Of a stretch of DNA of 64,000 nucleotides, positions 8,156 through 16,382 are shown one piece after another. The position numbers were made by a program, and so were the translations under genes. Source of the DNA: Caldimonas brevitalea. Lineage in GTDB: Bacteria > Pseudomonadota > Gammaproteobacteria > Burkholderiales > Burkholderiaceae_C. Location of the stretch: positions 4,960,001 to 5,024,000 of the forward strand of contig NZ_CP011371.1 of NCBI RefSeq assembly GCF_001017435.1, read 5' to 3'. Under the pieces are notes generated by a model. The model was given only the letters and a program-made list of their open reading frames with translations. It ran no database searches and was not told where the DNA came from. Position 1 is the first letter of the stretch, and every line of letters starts with the position of its first letter.

Positions 8156-11023
8156 ATGGGAGGGGTGATGCTCCGTGGGTCGCTAGGCGCGCCGGCTGCG
8201 CTCAACACCATCGCTCGCGCACTCGGCGTGACGTTGACTTCGGACACGCGACTCTTCGAGTTGAGCGGCGGCGGTGCCGTCGACCGGCTGCTGGTGGAGT
8301 CCTGGGTTGCCGACGAAGGCTTGTCGGACAGCTTTGAATATCGCGTGACCGCGCTCAGCGTGGACGCACACATCCCCCTCGACCAACTGCTCGGCCAACG
8401 CGCCGTGCTGACCGTCTCCCTCGCCGATGGCAGTCGCGCCACGCGCACCGGTATCGTGATGCAGGCGGGCACCTTGCAATCTGACGGCGGTCTGGCCCGG
8501 TATCAGCTCATCATCCGCCCCTGGCTGGCCGTCCTGAAGCTGCAGCGCCGCAGCCAAAGCTTTATCGACAAGACCGTCGTCCAGATTGTCGAGTCGATCT
8601 TCGCGGCGCACAGCAGCGTCGCCGCGTGGCGGTGGTCGGACGAGGTCAGCAGCGACCTGGCGCAAGTGCCGCCGCGCCACTATTGCAACCAGTTCCGCGA
8701 AACCGCTTACGACTTCATCCGCCGCATCCTCGCGGAAGAGGGCATCGGCTGGTGCTATGAAGAGGACGAAGCGGCACCGTACGGTCACCGGGTGCTGTTC
8801 TTCTCCGACAGCGCCCGCCTCCCAGAAGACTTGAGCAGCAAGCGCGACGGCGGCATCCGCTTTCACCGGGCCAGCAGCCAGGAAGACAGCGACGCGGTGC
8901 AGCAGTTTGCGCAATGGCACCGCCTGGCACCCGCCACCTTCACACTGCAGGCGTGGCACTACGGTGCGAAATCAGGCCGCAGCGCGAGCGTCCCGACACT
9001 GGGGGCGGTGGGGGGCAAGAATGCGCCGCACGTCGAGAGCTACGACGCAAGCGGCGGTGTCGACCACCACAACGGGGTGACCGCTCTCGCGAGCGAGCAC
9101 TACAGCCGCCGGCTGCTGGAAGCGCACGAGGCGCGGCGTCAGCGCTATGTGGGCGAGGGGACGGTGCGAAGCCTGCGGCCCGGCACGCAATTCTCGCTGC
9201 GCGGCGCGCCGCTCGCCGCCGGCGAGGACACACGCTACACCGTCACGGCCGTGCGGCAGGCCGGCATCAACAACCTGCCCAAAGATCTCAACGACCGCAT
9301 TGCGGCCCGGTTGGGTCAAGCCGAGCTGCAACTCGACGGGGTCAAGCTGTCGGACACCTTGCGTGCGCAAGTGCAGACGAGTGGCTACGCCAACGAATTC
9401 GAGTGTCTGCCGGCGCAGCGCCCCTGGCGTCCGATGCTGGTGGACGAGACGGGCGCCCGCCTCAATCCCAAGCCGACCGTACACGGCCCGCAAAGCGCAG
9501 TCGTCGTCGGCCCCGAGGGCAACACACAGCCGCAAGGCGCTGACGAGATCTACACCGACCGGCTCGGGCGTGTGCGCGTGCAGTTCCACTGGCAAGCTGC
9601 GGGCCACCACGGCGACGGCAGCAGTGACCACAGCATCTGGGTGCGTGTGGCGCAGCGGTATGCAGGGCCCGGCATGGGGGCTCAGTTCGTCCCGCGCATC
9701 GGCCAGGAAGTGCTGGTGGATTTCGAAGAGCTGGACATCGACCGCCCGGTGGTGCTGGCCGCGTTCTACAACGGCCGGGGCGAAGGCGGTGTGCCCGCCA
9801 CGCCTGGCGGTGCCGCAGCCGAGACCGACACCGGCGTGTTCGGGCAATCCACTGATCATGGGCCCAGCGGCCAAGGCAACCTGGCGGGCGGTCAGGGCCC
9901 GGCCTGGCACGGTGCCGCCGCGGCCGAAGATCATCAGCGCAACGCCGCGGCATTGAGCGGCGTCAAGACCAAGGAGTTCGGCGGCGAGGGCTACAACCAG
10001 TTGGTCTTCGACGACAGCGACGGTCAGCTGCGCGTGCAGGCGGGCAACAGCCAGTACGCGACCTGGCTGAACCTCGGCCACTTGTTGCACCAGGCCGACA
10101 ACCACCGCGGCAGCTTCCGCGGGACCGGATTTGAGCTGCGCACAGATGCCTACGGGGCGATCCAAGGGGGTCGTGGTGTGCTGCTGAGCAGTTTTGGGAC
10201 ATCGGCCGCGGCTCCTGCCGGTGATGATGCCCCGGGCATGGCGCTGGCGAAGCAGGCTCATCAGTTGTCGCAGACGTTCAGCGAGGCGGCCAAGACACAT
10301 CAAACGGTACAACAGGCGGGGCACATGGGCAGCATCAAGCCCAACAGCAGCTCGCTTGACGCGGAGGCAGCACCGCTGAGGGCCCTGCACACCGCCCTCA
10401 GCGGGACAGTAGCGCAGTTGGACTACGACAGCGCGCTGAACGACGCCGCACAGAAGCACACCCAAGCTAAGCCAGAGAAGCTACCGCACACCACCGACCC
10501 GGTTGTCGCAGTGGCCGCCAAAGCTGGCCTGGCCCTCAGTGCGGGGCAGGACCTGCAGATGTCAGCCGCCGAGACGGTACACCTCGCAACCGGGCAAGAC
10601 ACACACGTGGCCGTGCGCGGGCAAGCTCGGTTGCACACCGGGCAAGCGATCGGGGTGCTGGCGGGCAGCGTCAAGGCTGGCCAAGGCGCTGCCGGCACGG
10701 GCCTGACCTTGGTCGCCGGGCAAGGCAACATCGACGTACAAGCGCAGGCGGATGCGTTGCAAGTGGCGGCCCACCAGCAGATCGACATCAAGAGCAAAAA
10801 CGCACACATCGACTGGGCCGCGGTGAAGAAGATCACGCTTGCAACCGCCGGCGGCGCGAGTATCACTATCGACGCTAACGGGATAGTCACGCAGTGCCCG
10901 GGCAAGATCACTGTGCATGCCGGGAAGAAGAGCTTCGCCGGGCCACAGCACGTGAGCTATGACATGCCGCTGATGCCCAAGGGCGACTTCAAACCGAACA
11001 GCAAGCGCCTTTTCTCAGAATAA
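8156..11023 (+). CDS. vgrG: T6SS spike protein VgrG (TssI) with long C-terminal extension
   Basis: A 955-residue VgrG. Residues ~25-480 are the gp27-like part, including the RHYCNQFRETAYDFIRRILAEEGI segment. The OB-fold/gp5 region shows the near-universal DRLGRVRVQFHW and WVRVAQRYAGPGMGAQFVPRIGQEVLVDF motifs, followed by DRPVVLAAFYNG. A DUF2345-type beta-strand region ends the protein (about 640-940). In the T6SS it trimerises at the tip of the Hcp tube and carries effectors. An alternative ATG at 8168 sits behind GGAGG. It is followed after 16 bp by its likely cargo effector. No T6SS sheath or baseplate genes are nearby. Confidence 0.95.
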   Translation: MGGVMLRGSLGAPAALNTIARALGVTLTSDTRLFELSGGGAVDRLLVESWVADEGLSDSFEYRVTALSVDAHIPLDQLLGQRAVLTVSLADGSRATRTGIVMQAGTLQSDGGLARYQLIIRPWLAVLKLQRRSQSFIDKTVVQIVESIFAAHSSVAAWRWSDEVSSDLAQVPPRHYCNQFRETAYDFIRRILAEEGIGWCYEEDEAAPYGHRVLFFSDSARLPEDLSSKRDGGIRFHRASSQEDSDAVQQFAQWHRLAPATFTLQAWHYGAKSGRSASVPTLGAVGGKNAPHVESYDASGGVDHHNGVTALASEHYSRRLLEAHEARRQRYVGEGTVRSLRPGTQFSLRGAPLAAGEDTRYTVTAVRQAGINNLPKDLNDRIAARLGQAELQLDGVKLSDTLRAQVQTSGYANEFECLPAQRPWRPMLVDETGARLNPKPTVHGPQSAVVVGPEGNTQPQGADEIYTDRLGRVRVQFHWQAAGHHGDGSSDHSIWVRVAQRYAGPGMGAQFVPRIGQEVLVDFEELDIDRPVVLAAFYNGRGEGGVPATPGGAAAETDTGVFGQSTDHGPSGQGNLAGGQGPAWHGAAAAEDHQRNAAALSGVKTKEFGGEGYNQLVFDDSDGQLRVQAGNSQYATWLNLGHLLHQADNHRGSFRGTGFELRTDAYGAIQGGRGVLLSSFGTSAAAPAGDDAPGMALAKQAHQLSQTFSEAAKTHQTVQQAGHMGSIKPNSSSLDAEAAPLRALHTALSGTVAQLDYDSALNDAAQKHTQAKPEKLPHTTDPVVAVAAKAGLALSAGQDLQMSAAETVHLATGQDTHVAVRGQARLHTGQAIGVLAGSVKAGQGAAGTGLTLVAGQGNIDVQAQADALQVAAHQQIDIKSKNAHIDWAAVKKITLATAGGASITIDANGIVTQCPGKITVHAGKKSFAGPQHVSYDMPLMPKGDFKPNSKRLFSE

Positions 11024-11039
11024 AACGACGTCAATCGAG

Positions 11040-13514
11040 ATGCTGATCAGCCCTCCATTTCTTCCTCCTCGGGGAACCCTTAGCGAAGAGAACTGGCTTG
11101 AGCAGGCAATGGCCGTCGATCATGTGGCGCGCGGCTCCTATCCTGTAGGTCAATTGCTAGATTGGCACGGCGGACTGCATTTGGCTGCCCCTATGGGTCA
11201 GAACAACGTGCCGCAGCCTGTACGCGCCATTGCCGACGGGACGGTGGTTTACGTCAAACATCGATCAGAAGCTGCGCCTAACGGCCCCCTGCATTACGGT
11301 CCCGGCTACACCAGCGACGCCGTGGTCGTCGTTCGGCACAAGACGAGCATCGGCGTCGGGGCTGGGGAGGCGGCTGTTGAGGTGATCTTCTTCTCGATCT
11401 ACATGCACTTGCACAGCGTCAGACCCTCGGTGATCAAGGGCAAGCCGATCTACCGCAAGGACGAAATTGGCCAGGCCGGTCATATCTATGGAGAACCGAA
11501 CAAGATCCACTTCGAGATCGTTTGCGACGACCAGAACCTGCAAAAGTTGGTCGCAAGGACGACTCCCGCGCTCAACACACAAGTAGACGGGAGGACGGAT
11601 GCGGTTTTTGGCGACATTTACTTCGTCGTCCCAGCCGGGGCCCCGGTCTACGCCGAGAACCCCTCCACGACGACAAGAGAGCACGTCTTGACCGCGGGCG
11701 ACACGCCGGGGTCGCTTGCCGCTCGCTTCACCACCCGAGTATCAACTCTCAAAGCGATCAACGGGCGTAGTGCCGATACGGACGCAGCCTTCGCCACATG
11801 GATCGCGTCGAAACTCGCCTCGACAAACAAGAGAGTCAGGGTGCCGGCTCCGTCGACGGCTGCCGCGGCCGCAGCTGCGCCTGGCATTACGCGCATCGCG
11901 GAAGTGGGCAGGACCGGATCGGCAATGGTGGCCGGAATGCGCTTCGCTACCGGCGCTCGTGTCATGTACAGCTTGACCCTGGAAGGTCGCGCGATTGGCA
12001 CGGAACCGCTAAGCGAACCAAACGCGGAATACCGCCTTCTTGCGGAGGCAACGTCTCTTTTTCCGAACCGTGCGAGCGCCGGCCTAGAGATCCTCAGATT
12101 TGGTCGCGTTCTGGGGACGGACACCTTGCACGCGGACGACACCAACCTGCACATCGGGCGCCATGTTCACTTCCGCCGGGTCAATGCAGTGCTCGAAGGG
12201 GGAGCGGTCTCCTCGGGTTGGATCGATCTCAACGCGCCGAACGTCAGGAAATTTAGCGATGCCGACTGTCCTCCCTGGGCAGGCTGGTCCTTGATCGATG
12301 ACGACAAGGACGCCGACAGCCGGTGCAACTCGCCGACCCTTAGGCGATGGCTAGATGCGAATGGCGACAACGCGCTTACCGCCGCCGAAATCAGCGCCCG
12401 GCTCGCCACCGACGACCTGCGAAAGCGCGCGCGTCGCGCCATCTGCAAGTTCCCGACCGAATGGGACGCCTCCAACTACGACAGTCGTCACAGCTGGCTG
12501 AAGGTCCAGACGGAAGAGAATCTGCTGCCCCTGACCGACGTCGAGTATGCAGAGCGCCAAGCGCACGTCAGCGCTCTGAGCTTTTGGCAGTCGGCCAAGT
12601 TGAAAGCAAGTGACGCCGCCGACAGCGCCGATTTTCCCTCCACGCATTGGAAGTTCGACCCGAGGGAGTTCATCCGCCACTTCCGCAAGTGCGGATGGTT
12701 GAGCACGCGAGAGTTCGCTCAATGCATTCCCCGCCAGCACCGCCATCTTTCTTCCACCGGGACATTCCCGATTTCCAATGTTGCGTCGTGGGAAAATGCA
12801 GAAGCGAGAGCACGCCGCTTCGCCATTCCTATCAACATCGCTGCTCGGAAATATTTGATATCGGAATCGAAACAGCGACTCGCCCACCTGTTTGCTCAGT
12901 TGGCAGAAGAAAGCGGCTTCTTCCAGTTTGTCGTGGAGGGCGGCGGACCGAATGCCACGTATGCGCCGTATTACGGGCGCGGATTGATTCAGCTGACTCA
13001 CTTCAATAACTACAAGACCTATGGCAAGTACCGAGGCTTCAATGGAACGGCGCCCGCACCGTTTCAAAATCTTGGCTACAATCCAAACGATGTGATCGCG
13101 AGCACAAATTCAAACTTCAGCGCGGCGAACTGTGCGGATAGTGGCGGCTTTTATTGGATCAACCCTTCCCTGATCGCCACCGGGATCAACGTGCTGCAAA
13201 CGTCCGATGCGGGATTGCGGATTGACGACGTGGTAAATGGCAGTCGTGCCACCAATGGGAATGTGGCCATTGAGAAGGTGAACGGGTTGGCAACTCGACT
13301 GCAGGCTGCCGTATATCTGAAATATGTGTTGCTTGACGACATCAGTCAAAGCGACACCGAAACAATCGAGTTCGATTGGAGACGCAGGCCGGTCAAAGAG
13401 CCGATATTTAACGATGACGGCACCCCGGCGCTGAATGCGAACGGCCAACCCAAGAAGAAATTCTTCAGGGTGCATCACTCGATAGAAGTGCCGCTAACCA
13501 AGCAGAGGCAATAA
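11040..13514 (+). CDS. Putative T6SS cell-wall effector: M23-like, LysM-like and GH19-like domains
   Basis: An 824-residue protein right behind vgrG. Residues ~35-165 resemble an M23/LytM endopeptidase: H43-G-G-L-H47, beta strands, YMHLH at 121-125 and KIHFEI at 155-160. Residues ~213-250 look LysM-like. A canonical 12-residue EF-hand loop (DANGDNALTAAE) is at 439-450. Residues ~595-770 resemble GH19 chitinase/endolysin: HLFAQLAEESGFF with E624 as candidate catalytic acid and YYGRGLIQLTHFNNY at 644-658. No Sec signal, as expected for VgrG delivery. Predicted to attack peptidoglycan in the target periplasm. Oddities: the M23 Asp ligand is His47 and the usual first His of H-x-H is Lys155. The 3' half is visibly more AT-rich than vgrG. 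Confidence 0.82.
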   Translation: MLISPPFLPPRGTLSEENWLEQAMAVDHVARGSYPVGQLLDWHGGLHLAAPMGQNNVPQPVRAIADGTVVYVKHRSEAAPNGPLHYGPGYTSDAVVVVRHKTSIGVGAGEAAVEVIFFSIYMHLHSVRPSVIKGKPIYRKDEIGQAGHIYGEPNKIHFEIVCDDQNLQKLVARTTPALNTQVDGRTDAVFGDIYFVVPAGAPVYAENPSTTTREHVLTAGDTPGSLAARFTTRVSTLKAINGRSADTDAAFATWIASKLASTNKRVRVPAPSTAAAAAAAPGITRIAEVGRTGSAMVAGMRFATGARVMYSLTLEGRAIGTEPLSEPNAEYRLLAEATSLFPNRASAGLEILRFGRVLGTDTLHADDTNLHIGRHVHFRRVNAVLEGGAVSSGWIDLNAPNVRKFSDADCPPWAGWSLIDDDKDADSRCNSPTLRRWLDANGDNALTAAEISARLATDDLRKRARRAICKFPTEWDASNYDSRHSWLKVQTEENLLPLTDVEYAERQAHVSALSFWQSAKLKASDAADSADFPSTHWKFDPREFIRHFRKCGWLSTREFAQCIPRQHRHLSSTGTFPISNVASWENAEARARRFAIPINIAARKYLISESKQRLAHLFAQLAEESGFFQFVVEGGGPNATYAPYYGRGLIQLTHFNNYKTYGKYRGFNGTAPAPFQNLGYNPNDVIASTNSNFSAANCADSGGFYWINPSLIATGINVLQTSDAGLRIDDVVNGSRATNGNVAIEKVNGLATRLQAAVYLKYVLLDDISQSDTETIEFDWRRRPVKEPIFNDDGTPALNANGQPKKKFFRVHHSIEVPLTKQRQ

Positions 13515-13966
13515 TGAAAAGTTTAATCATCGCGGCGATATTCGCCCTCTCCTTGCCGGCCTATTCCTGCGGCTCTCTGGAACAGCAGCAGGAGATGGCC
13601 AGCCTTCTGCATAAGGACAAAGAATACTTGCAGTTCGTCTGCGGCGAAGAGCCATGCGAACTGGATCAGTTCCAGTCCCAACTGGAGTTCCATGGCAAGA
13701 AGATCGCGAAGAAGGGAAACATTCAAGGCTGTTTTGTCGAGCCAGTGAGGAAGGCACGCAATTTCTACACGGGGGTGTTTTTGGTCGACGGTATGGCCGT
13801 GAAACAGCAATTCATCTACTTCGGATCGGGCATAGGCCCGGTGTCAAAAAGAACTGGCGGCTACAAGGACCTCGTTGGGACTGAACTGTCAGGTCCCAAC
13901 GATTTCGAACGCCATTTGTTTAGATGGGATGGAACCCGGTACACAGAAAGCGACGGCAATAGGTGA
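13514..13966 (+). CDS. Candidate periplasmic immunity protein for the cell-wall effector
   Basis: A 150-residue protein with a clear Sec signal peptide (MKSLIIAAIFALSLPAYSC), possibly a lipoprotein or cleaved near Ser18/Cys19, followed by a small soluble domain with Cys pairs (VCGEEPCEL). I recognise no family. Its ATG shares one base with the effector stop (TAATG), giving obligate co-expression. Export to the periplasm is what protection from a peptidoglycan hydrolase would need, so immunity is inferred from position and location, not homology. Codon use is more AT-rich than the chromosomal neighbours. Confidence 0.75.
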   Translation: MKSLIIAAIFALSLPAYSCGSLEQQQEMASLLHKDKEYLQFVCGEEPCELDQFQSQLEFHGKKIAKKGNIQGCFVEPVRKARNFYTGVFLVDGMAVKQQFIYFGSGIGPVSKRTGGYKDLVGTELSGPNDFERHLFRWDGTRYTESDGNR

Positions 13967-13975
13967 TCTCGTCAC

Positions 13976-14128
13976 GGACCGGCTTCACGCGGCCATCATC
14001 CTCGCGGGCAAACAATCAGGTCGCAGCTCTGCAGGGGCCGCGCGTACTCGGCCGCCTAAGCCGCCAGCCGGTGCTCGTAATAGGGCCGAGGGCGGTCATC
14101 GAGGATGGCGTACTGCGCCGCCATGTCG
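13976..14128. repeat. Right direct repeat flanking T6SS module A
   Basis: Second copy of the repeat at 7875-8024. It covers the last ~24 codons of the intact SRAP gene plus about 80 bp beyond its stop codon, beginning 10 bp after the immunity gene stop. The offset between copies is about 6.1 kb. Confidence 0.85.
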
Positions 14129-14997
14129 GTCGGGTCGGGGTTGAGCCAGGCGTCGATGTGCTGCGGTTGGATCGGCACGATGCACCGGTCGTGGCCGGCC
14201 GCCGCCACTTCGGGTGGCGGCTCGTCGGTGATGGCGGCAAAGGAATACAGCACCTCGCCGGTGGCCCTGTCCTCCCAGCGTGACCAGAGGCAGGCGACCA
14301 GCATGTCCTGGGGGGGTTGGGGCCGGAACTCGAGCACGACGTTTTCCGTCGTGCCGTCGGCCCGGACGCCGCTGACGTTCTCGTAGAAGGCGTTGACGAC
14401 CATCAGACCGTGCGAGTAGCCGAACAGCGGCTTCCAGTAGCCTTCGAGGTTGTCGCGGCGGGCGTTGTAGGTGCCCGGGAACTTGGTGTCGTAGGCGGCG
14501 AGCTTGCCGGCGGGGCGGCACTGGTAGCGCATCAGCTTGACCACCCGTCGGCCGCCCTCGGCGACCATCACCGGCGCATAGTGACCCGGGAAGATGCGGG
14601 CGTCCTGGTCTTGCACGTCGCGTCGCCCGAGGTCGGCCAGCTTGCCGCGCAGCCATTCGATCTTGGCCGTGGCGATACGCTGCGCTTCGAGTGCGGCCTT
14701 GGTCGTCTTGGTCTGCAGCCTACGCTCGGCGTCCGCCAAACGCTTCTTCTGCTTGAACAGTTCCTGCTCCCAACCGGTGGCCTGCGCGGCGCGGAACTCG
14801 TCGATCCAGGTTTTGACCTGTTGCGCCGGCTCGGACTCGGGCGTTTCGAAGCTCGCCTCGACGGCCCGCGGAATCTTGATCTTCGGATTGCTGCGGCGAT
14901 GCCAGAAGACGTCGACGAACTGCGGCAGGTCGAGGATGGCGCCGAACTGCCGGATGAAATCGCGGTAGTGGGCCCAGATCTGCGCGGAGTAGCACAT
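14056..14997 (-). CDS. yedK: SRAP-family abasic-site processing protein (YedK/HMCES-like)
   Basis: A 313-residue SRAP protein that would form a covalent thiazolidine cross-link with abasic sites in single-stranded DNA through its N-terminal Cys. Catalytic residues are visible: Cys2 directly after the initiator Met, Asn178 (TYNARRDNLE), Glu206 (NAFYENV) and His269 (AGHDRCIVP). Residues ~55-125 form a charged coiled-coil insertion, making it longer than E. coli YedK (about 220 residues). A 3' relic of the same gene lies at 7953, across T6SS module A. Confidence 0.93.
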   Translation of the reverse strand: MCYSAQIWAHYRDFIRQFGAILDLPQFVDVFWHRRSNPKIKIPRAVEASFETPESEPAQQVKTWIDEFRAAQATGWEQELFKQKKRLADAERRLQTKTTKAALEAQRIATAKIEWLRGKLADLGRRDVQDQDARIFPGHYAPVMVAEGGRRVVKLMRYQCRPAGKLAAYDTKFPGTYNARRDNLEGYWKPLFGYSHGLMVVNAFYENVSGVRADGTTENVVLEFRPQPPQDMLVACLWSRWEDRATGEVLYSFAAITDEPPPEVAAAGHDRCIVPIQPQHIDAWLNPDPTDMAAQYAILDDRPRPYYEHRLAA

Positions 14998-15044
14998 CTG
15001 AAAAATGTACTACGAGCGAGCCGCGCTGGTGTGCTCGCGCACCA

Positions 15045-15079
15045 TAAGAAAAGCCCGCGGCCATTGCTGGCGGCGGGCT
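15045..15079 (-). terminator. Rho-independent terminator
   Basis: Read leftward: GAGCCCGC, a 14-base central region, GCGGGC, then TTTTCTTATGG. The inverted arms are at 15052-15058 and 15073-15079. It lies 250 bp downstream of the leftward cupin gene and upstream of the SRAP start, and probably ends the cupin transcript. Confidence 0.75.
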
Positions 15080-15331
15080 CGACTTCCGGGACATCGGCAC
15101 AGCGATGGTGCTCGACGACGGTTTCTTTGCGCTGGGTGACGGGTTCCCGGGACATCAGTCCGATCCGCCCAATGTTGCGGCCGGTTCTGCGCTTCGATGG
15201 GGAAATTCTAGGCTTGCGGTGGTCGTCCGATCAGCGGAAATGGAGGGCTTTTGCAGTCCTTCTTGCGGGGACCACCCGATGCAAACTGCAGCGGCCGCGA
15301 CGACGCGCCCAGGCAGCCGCTCGCCCGGCCC

Positions 15332-15862
15332 TTACCCAGGATCACGGCGACTGCGAGGCTCGACGGGTAACTCGAAAATTCGCGGCCGCTCCGGCTCACC
15401 GTCGTAGTAAGGCGCGTCGTCGAGGTAGCCCACCCGCCCGAGGCTGCGCACATTGATCTTCCCGGTGTCGGGATAGACGCAGACTTCATGCGGATCGTTG
15501 AGGCCGATGCCGAGGTAGACGAGGTCGCTGTCGAAGGGATTGGCGAGTTGATGCGCCACGCCGGTGTCGGCAGGGCACGAGATGCAGTCGCCGGGCCCGA
15601 TCTCCTGCACGCTCTCGCCATACCGGAACACGCCACGGCCCGACAGCACGAAGAACACCTCATCTTCCCGGCTGTGCGCGTGGAAGGGACAGGCCGAGCG
15701 GCCGGATGGCACACGCGAGAGGTTGACGCCGAGGCGCCCGGGTCGTTTGTCGAGCGCCGGCGTCAGCGGCTTGAAGGCGCCGCCCCAGTGTTCACCTTGC
15801 AGGTGCTGCTCTTCCTCGACGCTGTCGACGTTGACCACGAATGGCGCTGGCTTGTCCAACAT
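15332..15862 (-). CDS. Cupin-domain protein
   Basis: A 176-residue single-domain cupin. Motif 1 is CPFHAHSREDEVFFVLSGRG (two His and a Glu as metal ligands) and motif 2 is GPGDCISCPADTGVAHQLAN with the final His ligand. Such proteins bind a divalent metal; the activity here is not predictable. The C-terminal ~50 residues (DAPYYDGEPERPRIFELP) are outside the cupin barrel. Monocistronic, followed by a terminator. Confidence 0.88.
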   Translation of the reverse strand: MLDKPAPFVVNVDSVEEEQHLQGEHWGGAFKPLTPALDKRPGRLGVNLSRVPSGRSACPFHAHSREDEVFFVLSGRGVFRYGESVQEIGPGDCISCPADTGVAHQLANPFDSDLVYLGIGLNDPHEVCVYPDTGKINVRSLGRVGYLDDAPYYDGEPERPRIFELPVEPRSRRDPG

Positions 15863-16039
15863 GGCGGCCCCCTGATGCAGAGCAGTTCATTGTGGCACTC
15901 TCACTTGACAGCCCAAGGCCTCTTGGACCTGCATGAAGTAGGGCTCCGACGGAGAGGCGTTGCCAACGGTGCAGTGTCCTCATCGCCGGTGAGCTGGGTC
16001 AGCTGAGCCCCTAGAACAGCCCATGCCGGCGTGCGGGCG

Positions 16040-16342
16040 TCATTCGTCTTGCAGAGCGCCGAAGGTCGCCAAGAACTCCTCGACAAAACGCGGCGAGCCG
16101 GCCAGGGTCAGCGTCACGACGTGCCAGGCACCGTCTTCCACATGCACCTGCAGATCATGGTCCCAGTCCATGCCGTCATCCACGGGCCCGTGCGTGTGCG
16201 GGAACCGCTGCCAGGCCCAGTCCAACACCTGCTGCGCCTCGGCGAGCACCGCTGCATGGTGTTCGGCCGATGTGGACGCCATGGCCTCCAGTGTGGTGAT
16301 GCCCTCGGCACCTTCGCTGATGTCGAATGTCAGGTAGTGCAC
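16040..16342 (-). CDS. Small hypothetical protein
   Basis: A 100-residue acidic protein starting at GTG 16342, chosen because CGGAGAA lies 7 bases upstream and the frame before it does not look coding. The sequence runs from HYLTFDISEGAEGITTLEAMAST to FVEEFLATFGALQDE, predicted alpha/beta. I recall similar small proteins of unknown function in Burkholderiales. It lies 40 bp downstream of the luxR-type gene on the same strand and may be cotranscribed. Confidence 0.72.
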   Translation of the reverse strand: MHYLTFDISEGAEGITTLEAMASTSAEHHAAVLAEAQQVLDWAWQRFPHTHGPVDDGMDWDHDLQVHVEDGAWHVVTLTLAGSPRFVEEFLATFGALQDE

Positions 16343-16382
16343 ATCGGTTCTCCGCCTGAGGGTGCCCGGGCAACCGGCCTCG

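Noticed and set aside
7875..14128. The flanking repeats read as insertion-sequence ends or att sites
   Set aside because: They are long, diverged copies of a gene 3' end with no integrase, transposase, tRNA or terminal inverted repeats, so recombination between gene copies explains them better.
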